Below, in pieces: positions 1 to 7,814 of a stretch of DNA of 64,000 bases. The notes below the pieces were generated by a model. That model ran no database searches and was not told the origin of the DNA. It was given only the letters and a program-made list of their open reading frames with translations. The translations under genes and the position numbers were made by a program. Source of the stretch: Actinoplanes derwentensis (GTDB lineage Bacteria; Actinomycetota; Actinomycetes; Mycobacteriales; Micromonosporaceae); assembly GCF_900104725.1 (NCBI RefSeq), contig NZ_LT629758.1, positions 3,596,001-3,660,000 of the forward strand. The letters run 5' to 3'. How positions within the stretch are numbered: position 1 is the first letter of the stretch; every line of letters starts with the position of its first letter.

Positions 1-434
1 AGCATCGGCATCCGAACTGGGACTTTGCGCTCGCGATTCTGGCCGCGGTCCTTCCGGGGTCCACCAGGTTCAACCCGGATCGGATCACCGGGCATGGACG
101 CGCTGACTGGCATCCCTTCGACCTCAAGAAACGCGACATGGACGATATCGAGGACGACCTACTGAGCCGCTGCGCCGACATGACCGGCATGCTGGTCGTC
201 GTCAATGACCCCAGCTTCAGCGTCGACGGATTCCAGCCCGGCCCGTTTTTCGTCGACGCCTCCGAGCTCCGGAACTTGGTGAAGGACTTCGGCGAGCGCG
301 TCGGCTCCTACATGACGGACGGCCACGTCATCATCGTGTCCCCGGCCACCGGCATCGTCGTGATGGTGGTGGATGACGGACTGATCGCCAAGATCCGCGG
401 ACGCACCGTCAAACGGGTTCTCGGACGAGAATGA
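1..434 (+). CDS. hypothetical protein, 5' end outside window
   Basis: The frame beginning at base 3 is open without a stop to the TGA at 432-434, so the true start lies upstream; the internal ATG at 138 is probably not the start. At least 143 residues are encoded. No family is recognised. The C-terminal half alternates hydrophobic beta-strand-like stretches (MLVVV, HVIIVSP, GIVVMVVDD) with acidic segments, suggesting a small alpha/beta cytosolic protein. A second small gene follows on the same strand about 100 bp downstream. Small paired proteins of this kind are often immunity-like, but nothing in the sequence proves that. Confidence 0.55.
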   Translation, partial: HRHPNWDFALAILAAVLPGSTRFNPDRITGHGRADWHPFDLKKRDMDDIEDDLLSRCADMTGMLVVVNDPSFSVDGFQPGPFFVDASELRNLVKDFGERVGSYMTDGHVIIVSPATGIVVMVVDDGLIAKIRGRTVKRVLGRE

Positions 435-533
435 TCAGACCCGGCTACATACTTGAGCTCGTCTCACCTTAGGGGATCCGAAGCATCGTGGACATATCGA
501 GACTGCCGGAACCATTTCGCTCCCGGGCGGAAG

Positions 534-908
534 ATGACGGCCCGGCCTGCCATCGAGAAAGTCCGCTCGCTTTTCCAGATTTGTGTCGAGGATTCTCAGT
601 CGTTGGACGAGGTGATGGAGGAGTTTCGGGACTCCGCTCAGCGGGACACGTTCTTTCTCCGGCAGAACCTCACCGCGTTGGAGACCATTCTCGACGAACC
701 ACAGCCTCCGGGGACACTGCTGCAGCTCGCCGAATGGGATGCCAACTGGTCGATGGACCATGACCCGACCAACGATGGCGCGGCGGTTTTCCTGCGCCGG
801 CTCGCCGAGATGCTCCGTTCTGCCATCGAAGAGGAAGAATCCGGCCGATGGCGGACTTCGTCGGCGATTGGTACTGCGAGCACCGAAGAAGGCGATGACT
901 CCGCTTGA
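534..908 (+). CDS. small acidic hypothetical protein
   Basis: A 124-residue reading frame from ATG 534 (weak purine-rich GGGCGGAAG just upstream) to TGA 906-908. An in-frame TTG at 453 would add 27 residues of poor quality. The product is acidic and helical, with SLDEVMEEFRD, an aromatic/acidic AEWDANWSMDHDPTND stretch and a Glu-rich end. No family is recognised. Its last codons overlap an ATG at 895 that starts a short degraded frame, so it was probably the first gene of a coupled pair. An immunity or addiction-type role is possible but speculative. Confidence 0.45.
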   Translation: MTARPAIEKVRSLFQICVEDSQSLDEVMEEFRDSAQRDTFFLRQNLTALETILDEPQPPGTLLQLAEWDANWSMDHDPTNDGAAVFLRRLAEMLRSAIEEEESGRWRTSSAIGTASTEEGDDSA

Positions 909-1000
909 GAAGAAGCTGTTGTGGCTCGGCTACGAGGACTACACTAGGCCTGATGAAAAACGGGTCTCGGTATGGTGCGGGACTACCGACCGCCTACTGA
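895..1000 (+). pseudogene. possible degraded remnant of a small gene
   Basis: ATG 895 overlaps the end of the preceding gene and begins MTPLEKKLLWLGYEDYT, which looks like a genuine protein N-terminus. The frame then runs antisense through modC with no protein-like character. Skipping one base after the GYEDYT codons gives a second segment ending in TGA 998-1000. I infer a gene truncated or frameshifted at the junction with the molybdate operon. The evidence is only the quality of the N-terminus and the overlap, so this is a weak call. Confidence 0.25.
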
Positions 1001-2037
1001 GCCGGGTAAGCCCTGGTCTCGGTCGCTTTGACGGCTACCCACAAGGGACGGCCCGGCGACAGGTCGAGTTGGGCCGCGGCGGCCGGGGTGATGTCGGCGG
1101 ATACCGAGACGGGGCCTTCCAGACGTACCCGCAAGTTGTCGCCGTGATGTTGGATGTCGGCCAGCGTGGCCGGCCACGTGTTGCGGGGGCTACCGGACGG
1201 CTGGTCGGGGTGCAGAGCCACAGCGGACGGCGGGAAAGCCAAAAAAACGTCCCCCGAGACCGTGTCGGTGCTGGTCAGGGTGAACCCGTCGGCGACCGTG
1301 ACGGTGTGGCCGTCGCCGACGCCGCGGTACAGGTTCAGCCCCACGAGACGGGCCACGTAGTCGGTGCGAGGGCGGGCCGTGATCGTCGCCGCGTCGCCCT
1401 CCTGGACCACCCGGCCCTGTTCGACGATGACCAGGCGGTCGGCCAGTACCAGGGCGTCCAGCGGATCATGAGTGACCAGCAGCGTCGCGCCGGGGTGGTC
1501 GGACAGGTGGCGCCGCAGCTCACCACGCGTCTCCAAGCGGGTGCGGGCGTCCAGCGCCGCCAACGGCTCGTCGAGCAACAGCAGCACTGGATCGACCGCG
1601 AGGGCACGAGCCAACGCGACCCGCTGCGCCTGACCGCCCGACAACTGCCGGGGCTTGCGACTGCCGAACGAGCTGAGGCCGACACGCTCCAGCCATTCGT
1701 CGGCCACGGCATGCGCCGATTTTCGGTCCATGCCGTGGCGGCGCGGGCCGAATGCGACGTTGTCCCGGGCAGTGAGGTGCGGGAACAGTAGATAGTCCTG
1801 GAAGACGACGCCGATCGGGCGCTGTTCCGGCGGCAGCGGGGCCAGGTCTCGCCCGCCGAGGCGCAGATGGCCGCCCGACAATGACGTGAGGCCGGCCAGC
1901 GTACGCAAGGCGGTGGTTTTGCCTGCGCCGTTGGGGCCTAGAAGGGCGACCGTCTCACCCGGCGCGATCCTCAGGGAGATATCCAAGGTGAAAGCGCCGC
2001 GCGAGGCGACCAGATGTGCGTCCAGCAGACTACTCAC
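994..2037 (-). CDS. modC: molybdate ABC transporter ATP-binding protein
   Basis: 347 residues from a GTG at 2037 that overlaps the modB stop codon (GTGA). It supplies ATP hydrolysis for molybdate (or tungstate) import at the inner face of the membrane. Walker A (GPNGAGKTT), ABC signature (LSGGQAQRVAL), Walker B (VLLLLDEPLAALD) and the H-loop (LLVTHD) are all visible in the first 230 residues. The last about 120 residues form a TOBE-like domain, as in ModC proteins. The same frame is open far upstream through modB, but that extension is antisense noise. Third structural gene of the modABC operon; it ends tail-to-tail with the small genes at the left edge. Confidence 0.9.
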   Translation of the reverse strand: MSSLLDAHLVASRGAFTLDISLRIAPGETVALLGPNGAGKTTALRTLAGLTSLSGGHLRLGGRDLAPLPPEQRPIGVVFQDYLLFPHLTARDNVAFGPRRHGMDRKSAHAVADEWLERVGLSSFGSRKPRQLSGGQAQRVALARALAVDPVLLLLDEPLAALDARTRLETRGELRRHLSDHPGATLLVTHDPLDALVLADRLVIVEQGRVVQEGDAATITARPRTDYVARLVGLNLYRGVGDGHTVTVADGFTLTSTDTVSGDVFLAFPPSAVALHPDQPSGSPRNTWPATLADIQHHGDNLRVRLEGPVSVSADITPAAAAQLDLSPGRPLWVAVKATETRAYPAQ

Positions 2038-2822
2038 GGCGTGGTCAGCCAACGGTCGCGGAGGCCGGCGAGAATGGCGACCGAGACGACCAACAGGACG
2101 AGGCTGAGCACGACCGCTCCTTCCAGGTCGCCGCTCTCCATCGTCTGGTAGACGGCCAGCGGCATGGTCTGGGTGATGCCGGGATAGTTTCCGGCGAACG
2201 TGATGGTGGCGCCGAATTCGCCCAGTGCCCGCGCCCAGCACAACACCGAACCGGCGGCGATTCCGGGCGCCACCAATGGCAATGTCACGTGGGTGAAAGT
2301 GGTCCAGCGGGTCGAGCCGAGAGTGGCGGCGGCCTCTTCGAAACGGCTGTCGGCGCCGCGTAACGCGCCTTCGACGGCGATCACCAGGAATGGCAGGGCC
2401 ACGAAGGATTCGGCGATCACCACGCCGGCTGTCGTGAACGGCAGGGTGATGCCGAATGTGCTGTCGAGCCATTGGCCGACGATGCCGCGGCGGCCGAGGG
2501 CCAGTAGTAGGGCGATGCCGCCGACCACCGGTGGCAGCACCAGCGGAACGGTGATCAGGGCGCGGACCAGGCGCCGGCCCGGGAACTCGACCCGGGCCAG
2601 CAGCCAGGCCAGCGGCACTCCGAAGAACAGGCACAACACGGTGGCCAGGGTCGAGGTGAGCAGGGAGAGCCGGAGGGCTTCGACGACTCCGGGTTCGGCC
2701 AGGCGGTCGAACAGGGTCGCCCACGGCGTGCGCACCAGCAGCCCGGCCAAGGGCAGGATCAGAAAGATCAAACCCAGCACGGCAGGGATCAGCAGCGGTA
2801 CGGGTACGCGAGCCGTCTTCAT
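2034..2822 (-). CDS. modB: molybdate ABC transporter permease
   Basis: 262-residue membrane protein with about six hydrophobic segments, beginning with VPLLIPAVLGLIFLILPLAG. The binding-protein-dependent permease signature is present around residues 165-195 (EEAAATLGS...FTHVTLPLVAPGI), the EAA loop that contacts the ATPase. It forms the molybdate translocation channel with ModC. Its ATG is 2 bp from the modA stop and its stop overlaps the modC start, so the three genes are translationally coupled. Confidence 0.92.
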   Translation of the reverse strand: MKTARVPVPLLIPAVLGLIFLILPLAGLLVRTPWATLFDRLAEPGVVEALRLSLLTSTLATVLCLFFGVPLAWLLARVEFPGRRLVRALITVPLVLPPVVGGIALLLALGRRGIVGQWLDSTFGITLPFTTAGVVIAESFVALPFLVIAVEGALRGADSRFEEAAATLGSTRWTTFTHVTLPLVAPGIAAGSVLCWARALGEFGATITFAGNYPGITQTMPLAVYQTMESGDLEGAVVLSLVLLVVSVAILAGLRDRWLTTP

Positions 2823-2824
2823 GG

Positions 2825-3565
2825 TCAGGGTGCCTGGAATCCCGCTTCGGTGAGGACCTTGATCCCGTCAGCCGACAGCACGTAGTCGATGAAGGACTGG
2901 GCGCCCGTGGGGTTGGCGGCGTTCTTCAGCACCACGATCGGGTAGTCGTTGATCGCCTTCGCCGACTCGGGGAACTCGACCGCGTCCACATCGGTCGCGG
3001 ACGCCTTGGCGTCGGTGCGGTAGACCACTGCCGCGTCGACCTCACCGAGTTTCACCTTGGACAGTGCCGCTTTCACGTCCTGCTCCAGGGTGACCGGGGT
3101 GAGCTTGACGCCGGACGCCCCCAGGGCCGTCTTGGCGGCCGCCCCGCACGGCACGGCCTCGGCGCAGAGTGCCAGCTTCAGGTCGGGCTTGGTCAGGTCG
3201 GCGAGGGCGGCGATGCCTTTCGGGTTGCCTTTGGTGACCGCGATGACCAGCTGGTTCTTGACGAAAGTGGTGGGTGTGCCTGCCTCGGTGACGACGGCCA
3301 TGTTCTTCGGTGAGGCCGAGGCGAACACGTCGGCCGGGGCGCCCTCGTTGATCTGGGTGGCCAGGGCCGAGCTGCCGGCGAAGTTGAAGGTGACCTTCAT
3401 ACCCGGATTGGCGGTCTCGAAGTTCTTGCCGATGGTGGTGAACGACTCGGTGAGCGAGGCGGCGGCGAAGACGGTGACCGGCTCCGAAGCCGAAGTGTCG
3501 TCACCGCAGGCGGTGAGCGCGAGAAGGGCCACGAGCCCCGCTGCCGCGAGGCGAATCGTCCTCAA
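2825..3565 (-). CDS. modA: molybdate-binding lipoprotein
   Basis: 246-residue extracellular solute-binding lipoprotein that captures molybdate for ModBC. Start chosen at TTG 3565, because a clear Shine-Dalgarno (AGGGGAGA) lies about 7 nt upstream and translation from there gives a perfect signal peptide ending in the lipobox LTAC followed by GDD. The body shows the ModA pattern: TVFAAASLTESF near the N-terminus, GSSALATQI, a PADVFASAS stretch, and VDAAVVYRTDA. Longer in-frame starts would run across the upstream regulator. TTG overlaps the regulator stop codon (TTGA). Confidence 0.92.
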   Translation of the reverse strand: MRTIRLAAAGLVALLALTACGDDTSASEPVTVFAAASLTESFTTIGKNFETANPGMKVTFNFAGSSALATQINEGAPADVFASASPKNMAVVTEAGTPTTFVKNQLVIAVTKGNPKGIAALADLTKPDLKLALCAEAVPCGAAAKTALGASGVKLTPVTLEQDVKAALSKVKLGEVDAAVVYRTDAKASATDVDAVEFPESAKAINDYPIVVLKNAANPTGAQSFIDYVLSADGIKVLTEAGFQAP

Positions 3566-3984
3566 CTGGATCTCCCCTTGTTTGCCGCGGAGGGCGTGGA
3601 CCGCTCCACGACGACCGTGGTCGACTTGATCACTGCCACGGCGACCGAGCCGACCCGCAGGTCCAGCTCGTCGACGGCTTCCCGGCTCATCAGCGACACC
3701 ACCCGGAACGGTCCGCACTGGATGTCCACCTGAGCCATCACGGTGTCCTTGACGACCGCGGTGACGATGCCCCGCAGCCGGTTGCGGGCCGACGACTCGT
3801 CCGCCCGCTCGTCGGGGTCGTTGCCTTTGGCCCGCACGAACGCGGCCAGCTCGGGCCCGTCGATCACCCGGTGGCCGCCCTCGTCGCGGTCGGCCGGAAG
3901 GCGACCGGCGTCGATCCACCGGCGCACCGTGTCCGCACTGACACCGAGCAGTTCCGCAGCCTCACCGATCCGAAACACCGTCAC
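3562..3984 (-). CDS. molybdopterin-binding (Mop) HTH regulator of the mod operon
   Basis: 140 residues from GTG 3984; the ATG at 4074 would add an unconvincing tail. The N-terminal half is an excisionase/MerR-like helix-turn-helix (FRIGEAAELLGVSADTVRRW, then GRLPADRDEGGHR). The C-terminal half is a single Mop/TOBE oxyanion-binding domain (NRLRGIVTAVVKDTVMAQVD ... GSVAVAVIKSTTVVVE). This architecture is functionally like ModE: molybdate sensing coupled to DNA binding. Being first in the operon and overlapping modA by 4 bp, it most likely regulates its own operon by molybdate level. Confidence 0.85.
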   Translation of the reverse strand: MTVFRIGEAAELLGVSADTVRRWIDAGRLPADRDEGGHRVIDGPELAAFVRAKGNDPDERADESSARNRLRGIVTAVVKDTVMAQVDIQCGPFRVVSLMSREAVDELDLRVGSVAVAVIKSTTVVVERSTPSAANKGRSS

Positions 3985-4074
3985 GCGGCGAACTCTATCG
4001 GTCTCGCAGATGCGATGGTAAGGGCCTCGATCGTGCGCGGATTCGGCTGTCAGCAGAAGTTTGATACCGCACAT

Positions 4075-4110
4075 GCGAACGCCGAGCCGGTGGACCGGCT
4101 CGGCGTTCGC
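4075..4110 (-). terminator. perfect 16-bp stem-loop downstream of the FAD protein gene
   Basis: The arm GCGAACGCCGAGCCGG at 4075-4090 pairs perfectly with 4095-4110 across a 4-nt loop (TGGA). It lies 12 nt past the stop of the minus-strand FAD/NAD(P)-binding gene and upstream of the mod operon regulator, so it should end the former transcript. There is no clear U-tract, which is usual in actinomycetes. Confidence 0.75.
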
Positions 4111-4122
4111 TGCGGGTACGGG

Positions 4123-5481
4123 TTACCGCAGGTGGTGCTCGGCGGGCAGGGGCAGGGCCGCGGCTAGGCGTTCGGCCTGGGAGCGGATCTCCGGTACGGC
4201 GGTCGACTCCCACAGGTGCCCGCGGCGCAGCGGGCCGACGAGCCAGAGACCGGGGCGGGCCTGGCCGTTCTCGTCGGTGTCGATGCCGAGTCCGTGCGGG
4301 CCGGTCCGGAGCAGGCCGTCGTCGAGCAGGTCGGCGAGCAGCGGGCCGGCCGAGCAGGGCAGCGGGCCGGGGCCGGTGCAGGTGATGACCCCGCCGTACC
4401 GCTTCGGCTGTTCCCCTTCGACGTGCACGAGCAGGCCGCCGCGCGGGTCGGGTTCGATCGACGTGATCCGGCCGGAGCGGGGCTGGAAGGCGCCGGTGGC
4501 GTGCAGTTCGGCGATCCGGGCCGCGATCGGCGGGGCCATCCGGTGCCGGTGCACCTCCCAGTAGCGTTGCGCGTGCCGCAGGAACCGCTCCCGCGCGGCG
4601 GCGTCGAGGCCGGCCCAGAGGCGGTCGGCCTTGGTGCGCACGTGGTCGATGACGGCGCTCCAGTGGGCACCGTCGGCGACCGCCCGGCGCAGCCGCCGGA
4701 TCAGCGGTGCCAGCGACTCCGTCGCCTCAATTTCAAGATCAACAGCGGGCGCCGGTACGTGGGGGTGCGCCCGTGGCAGCAGACCGCGCCGGGACAGCGC
4801 CTCGATCGGGACGCCCCACGGGTCCCGGGTCAGCGTCAGCGCCACGTCGATCGCGGTCAGGCCGGTGCCGAGCAGCAGGACCGGCTGGTCCGCGGGCACC
4901 GCGTCGAGCGCGCCGGGCGCCCACGGGTCGGCCACGAACGCGACGTCGCTGCGAGCCTCGGCACTGACCGCCGACGGCACGCACGGGGGCGGATTGCCGA
5001 GGGCCAGAACCAGGTGCTCGGCGCGGATCTCGGAATCCGTGTCGTCGGTGACGACATAGCCGGGACCGTCCGGTCGTACGCCGATGGCCGTGGCCCGGTG
5101 ATGGGACAACCGGGAGCCGGCCGCGGAAGCGAACTGGTCGGCGAGATAATCGCCGTAGACCGGCCGGGGCAGGAAGCTCGCCGCGTCGGCCGTCATGCCG
5201 CGTTCGCGGCACCATCGCAGCAGGTGCTGCGGATCCGTGGAATCGGCGCTCATCGCTGCCGCACGGGAGTTGAGCAGGTGCCATTCCTCGGCGGGGCCAT
5301 AGGCGACACCACGGCCGGGACGGCTCTCGGGGGAGATCAGGACGGTCCGCCATGCGGAATTTCGCGCGATCGCACGGGCGGTGAGCGCACCGCTGGCGCC
5401 ACCGCCGATGATCGCGATGGTTCCGGGCTCACGTCCGGTCCGGGCGGCGGCGACCGAATCACGGACAACGGTGCTGGTCAC
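4123..5481 (-). CDS. FAD/NAD(P)-binding oxidoreductase (NAD_binding_9 type)
   Basis: 452 residues from GTG 5481, which overlaps the stop codon of an upstream 16-codon leader ORF (GTGA). The dinucleotide-binding motif TIAIIGGGASGALTARA lies near residue 20, followed by PESRPGRGVAYG and WHLLNSRAAAMSA, a pattern of the PF13454-type FAD-NAD(P)-binding proteins; a second Rossmann motif (VLLLGTGLTAIDVAL) lies mid-protein. Substrate unknown. The Cys-Cys leader in front suggests control by cysteine supply and so a role in sulfur metabolism; that part is inference. The in-frame ATG at 5571 would read through the leader region and lacks a ribosome site. Confidence 0.75.
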   Translation of the reverse strand: MTSTVVRDSVAAARTGREPGTIAIIGGGASGALTARAIARNSAWRTVLISPESRPGRGVAYGPAEEWHLLNSRAAAMSADSTDPQHLLRWCRERGMTADAASFLPRPVYGDYLADQFASAAGSRLSHHRATAIGVRPDGPGYVVTDDTDSEIRAEHLVLALGNPPPCVPSAVSAEARSDVAFVADPWAPGALDAVPADQPVLLLGTGLTAIDVALTLTRDPWGVPIEALSRRGLLPRAHPHVPAPAVDLEIEATESLAPLIRRLRRAVADGAHWSAVIDHVRTKADRLWAGLDAAARERFLRHAQRYWEVHRHRMAPPIAARIAELHATGAFQPRSGRITSIEPDPRGGLLVHVEGEQPKRYGGVITCTGPGPLPCSAGPLLADLLDDGLLRTGPHGLGIDTDENGQARPGLWLVGPLRRGHLWESTAVPEIRSQAERLAAALPLPAEHHLR

Positions 5482-5528
5482 CGCAGCGCATCCATGATCA
5501 GGGGCCGCTTGGTACAGCAGGTTGGCAT
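5478..5528 (-). CDS. putative cysteine-sensing leader peptide (uORF)
   Basis: Sixteen-codon ORF reading MPTCCTKRPLIMDALR. An ideal Shine-Dalgarno AAGGAG (5535-5540) sits 6 nt before its ATG. Its TGA overlaps the GTG start of the downstream FAD/NAD(P)-binding gene, so translation of the two is coupled. Actinobacterial uORFs with adjacent cysteine codons are known to act as cysteine-responsive attenuators of downstream sulfur genes. The strong ribosome site and exact overlap are seen directly; the regulatory role is inferred by analogy. Confidence 0.6.
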   Translation of the reverse strand: MPTCCTKRPLIMDALR

Positions 5529-5681
5529 CGCACACTCCTTGGGGCCGGGACCAGCTCACAGCAAACCACATATCCCGTCGGCTTTATAGGCTATCCGACC
5601 GTGGAATTTTACTGTTAACCGACCGGACTCCGCCACGCCGTCGAATGGGAAACGGTCAAACAGCCGTATTGTCCATTCGGA

Positions 5682-6335
5682 TCAGGGCCACAGTTCGTGC
5701 CGCTGCCACGTTTCGCCGTCGCGCAGATACTGCAACCGGATGTGCCGGCGATCCTTGTCGGCCTGCCAGAATTCGACCTGCTGAGCGCGTACCGTGTACA
5801 GCGTCCACTCGTCGACCACCAGCTCCGGCTCCACGGCGAACCGTTCCGCCGCCTCCTCGGCCGCGATGACCAACTGCCGCCGGTCGTGCAACGGCTGCGA
5901 CTGCCGACCCGCAAGGGCCTCGGCACGGGCCGCCTGCGATCTGGCCAGGAAGTCGGCGGCACTGTCCTCGGCCGGAGCCATCACCACCCGGCCGCGCACC
6001 CGGATCTGCCGCCCCTGCTCCCGCCACAGGAAAGTCAGTGCCGCCGCCGACAGCAGATCCAGCTCCCGGCCCTTCGGGCTGTTCCGATGGCTGGCGAACT
6101 GCCAGCCGTCGGCGTCCACGTTCTTCAGCAACAGCACCCGGGCGTCCGGGATGTCGTCGACCCCCAGCGTCGACACCGTCATCGCGTGCGGTTCCCGGAC
6201 CCGCGCCGCCACCGCCTCGGTCAGCCAATCCACGAACAGTTCCTCCGGCCGATCCGGCGCCGTCATCGGGTCGAAGATCGGCATGTCCCCCGCGAACACC
6301 GGTAGGCAGCGGAGAAACTGGCGCAAGTCGGTCAT
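5682..6335 (-). CDS. pyridoxamine 5'-phosphate oxidase family protein (PdxH-like)
   Basis: 217 residues from ATG 6335 (MTDLRQFL); the open frame upstream of it runs into repeat DNA. The flavin-binding split-barrel core is visible (AMTVSTLGVDDIPDARVLLLKNVD, FASHRNSPKGREL, then FLWREQGRQIRVRG), and the C-terminal PNPOx dimerisation segment EFWQADKDRRHIRLQYLRD ends in ELWP, close to the PdxH C-terminal pattern. PdxH oxidises pyridoxine/pyridoxamine phosphate to PLP with FMN. The arginine-rich end departs from the classic RLHDR motif, so it may be a divergent paralogue rather than the housekeeping enzyme. Confidence 0.78.
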   Translation of the reverse strand: MTDLRQFLRCLPVFAGDMPIFDPMTAPDRPEELFVDWLTEAVAARVREPHAMTVSTLGVDDIPDARVLLLKNVDADGWQFASHRNSPKGRELDLLSAAALTFLWREQGRQIRVRGRVVMAPAEDSAADFLARSQAARAEALAGRQSQPLHDRRQLVIAAEEAAERFAVEPELVVDEWTLYTVRAQQVEFWQADKDRRHIRLQYLRDGETWQRHELWP

Positions 6336-6420
6336 GTTCTGATGATCGCACCGGAATTCCCGCCCGTGGGCAACCTCCCGGCGGCACCGGCACCAGCGCG
6401 GCAACTCAAGCTCCGCCCCA

Positions 6421-6656
6421 CACCCCAAGTCACCACACCCGAGAGCACCGCGACAAGCGTGGACACTTGCGGTTCGAATCGCACCCCAACTCACCACGCC
6501 CAGGAAGGCACCCGCCGCAACCGGCTCCACCGCCGCCACCACCAGCGTGGTGACTTGCGGTTCGATCCGCACCACAACTCACCACACCCGAAAGCACCGC
6601 GACAAGCGTGGACACTTGCGGTTCGGATCGGACCGTAAGTCACCACGCTCGTTAGG
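6421..6656 (+). repeat. array of 3.5 hairpin-forming repeat units in a 326-bp intergenic gap
   Basis: Units begin near 6421, 6482, 6570 and 6631 (the last partial). Each starts with CACC-CAA-TCACCAC and ends with CGTGG-(AC/TG)ACTTGCGGTTCGAAT-like sequence. Within a unit the two ends are complementary; in unit 2, CAACTCACCAC faces GTGGTGACTTG, so each can fold into a stem-loop of about 60-90 nt. Units 1 and 3 share the same core (GCACCGCGACAAGCGTGG); unit 2 has a different, longer middle. The rest of the gap (6336-6420) shows no gene. Confidence 0.75.
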
Positions 6657-6661
6657 GGCGG

Positions 6662-7480
6662 TCAGGCGGCTACGGCCGGGTCCTCGTGGGGTGGGGCGGG
6701 GTTCGGGGCCTGGCCGGGACGGTAGGTCAGCACCTGGGGGCCGGCGTCGGTGACGGCGATGGTGTGCTCGGAATGGGCGGTCCGGCAGCCGTTGGCGGAG
6801 CGGATCGTCCAGCCGTCCGCGTCGAACTTGATCTTGTCGGTGTCGGCGCAGAACCACGGCTCGATGGCCACGGTCAGGCCGGCCTGCATTTTCATGCCCC
6901 GGTTCGGCCGGCCGTCGTTGGCGATGTGCGGGCCCTCGTGCATGGTCCGGCCCAGGCCGTGCCCGCCGAACTCGCCGTTGATGCCGTACCCGTAGCGGCG
7001 GGCGACGTCCCCGATCGCGGCCGAGATGTCACCGATCTTGCCGCCGACGACGGCCGCGGCGATGCCGGCTTCCAGCGCGACCTCGGTGCATTCGATCAGC
7101 ACCAGGTCGGCGGGGTCGGGGGTGCCGACGACCACCGAGAACGCCGAGTCGGCGACCCAGCCGTCGATCCCGACCGCCATGTCGACACTGAGCAGATCAC
7201 CGTCGCGCAGCACGTAGTCGGTCGGCAGGCCGTGCAGGACAGCGTCGTTGACCGACAGGCACAGCACGTTGCGGAACGGTCCCCGGCCGAACGAGGGCGC
7301 GTAGTCCCAGTAGCAGGATTCGGCACCACGCTCCTTGATGCGGCGGCGGGCGTAGTGTTCCAGGTCCATCAGGTTGACGCCGACGTCGGCGACTCCCTTC
7401 AGTTCGGCGAGCAGCTCGCCGACGAAACGACCGGTCACGGCCATCCGCCCGATCTCCTCCGGGGACTTCAACTCGATCAC
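6662..7480 (-). CDS. map: type I methionyl aminopeptidase
   Basis: 272 residues. Removes the N-terminal methionine from nascent proteins. The five metal ligands of the family are in place: D100 (SVDMAVGID), D111 (VADSAF), H174 (GGHGLGR), E207 (AIEPWF) and E238 (HSEHT); the substrate-site His83 (VLHGLP) is also present. There is no N-terminal zinc-finger or linker extension. A divergent XRE regulator starts 66 bp away with a perfect dyad between, a hint that this copy is regulated and may be a second map in the genome. Confidence 0.92.
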   Translation of the reverse strand: MIELKSPEEIGRMAVTGRFVGELLAELKGVADVGVNLMDLEHYARRRIKERGAESCYWDYAPSFGRGPFRNVLCLSVNDAVLHGLPTDYVLRDGDLLSVDMAVGIDGWVADSAFSVVVGTPDPADLVLIECTEVALEAGIAAAVVGGKIGDISAAIGDVARRYGYGINGEFGGHGLGRTMHEGPHIANDGRPNRGMKMQAGLTVAIEPWFCADTDKIKFDADGWTIRSANGCRTAHSEHTIAVTDAGPQVLTYRPGQAPNPAPPHEDPAVAA

Positions 7481-7503
7481 GCCGGTTCCTTCCTCTCCAG
7501 ACC

Positions 7504-7517
7504 GGTATAGTTATACC
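7504..7517. promoter_or_regulatory. dyad between map and the XRE regulator
   Basis: GGTATA-GT-TATACC is a perfect 6-bp inverted repeat with a 2-bp centre in the 66-bp divergent intergenic region. It is a likely operator for the adjacent HTH protein and probably overlaps the promoter of one or both genes. Confidence 0.5.
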
Positions 7518-7546
7518 ACCCCCTCGATCGGGCTATCCTGCACACT

Positions 7547-7813
7547 ATGGTTCGCCCTCCCCTGACTCCCGAACAGATCGCCGCCGGCCAGCGCCTCGGC
7601 GCCGCGCTCCGGGTCGCACGGGGCGCCCGCGGCCTCGCCGAGGTGGCTCTGGCGGCCGGCATCTCCCCGGAGACCCTTCGCAAGATCGAGGGCGGCCGCC
7701 TCCCGTCACCGGCGTTCGGCACGGTGGTGTGCCTGGCCGAGGTGCTCGGCACCCCGGTCACCGAGCTGGCCGAGGTGTGGCTGACCGACACGGCGATGCT
7801 CCAGGCGTCCTGA
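7547..7813 (+). CDS. small XRE-family helix-turn-helix regulator
   Basis: 88 residues. A single Cro/C1-type HTH fills the protein: GQRLGAALRVARGARGLAEV, then AAGISPETLRKIEGGRLPSP and a third helix segment TVVCLAEVLGTPVTELAEVW. No sensor domain. Divergent from map and separated from it by a dyad, so it probably controls both. It ends 1 bp from the stop of the convergent OYE gene. Confidence 0.85.
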   Translation: MVRPPLTPEQIAAGQRLGAALRVARGARGLAEVALAAGISPETLRKIEGGRLPSPAFGTVVCLAEVLGTPVTELAEVWLTDTAMLQAS

Positions 7814-7814
7814 A

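Noticed and set aside
739..1791. Long plus-strand open frame across modC
   Set aside because: Antisense to a clear ABC ATPase; only its first 17 residues after ATG 895 look protein-like.
2037..2724. N-terminal extension of the modC frame
   Set aside because: Arg/Pro-rich translation antisense-like to modB in another frame; the GTGA overlap at 2034-2037 marks the true start.
6465..6485. tRNA-like T-arm (GGTTCGAATC)
   Set aside because: It is one element of the repeated hairpin units; no acceptor, D- or anticodon arms could be paired around it.
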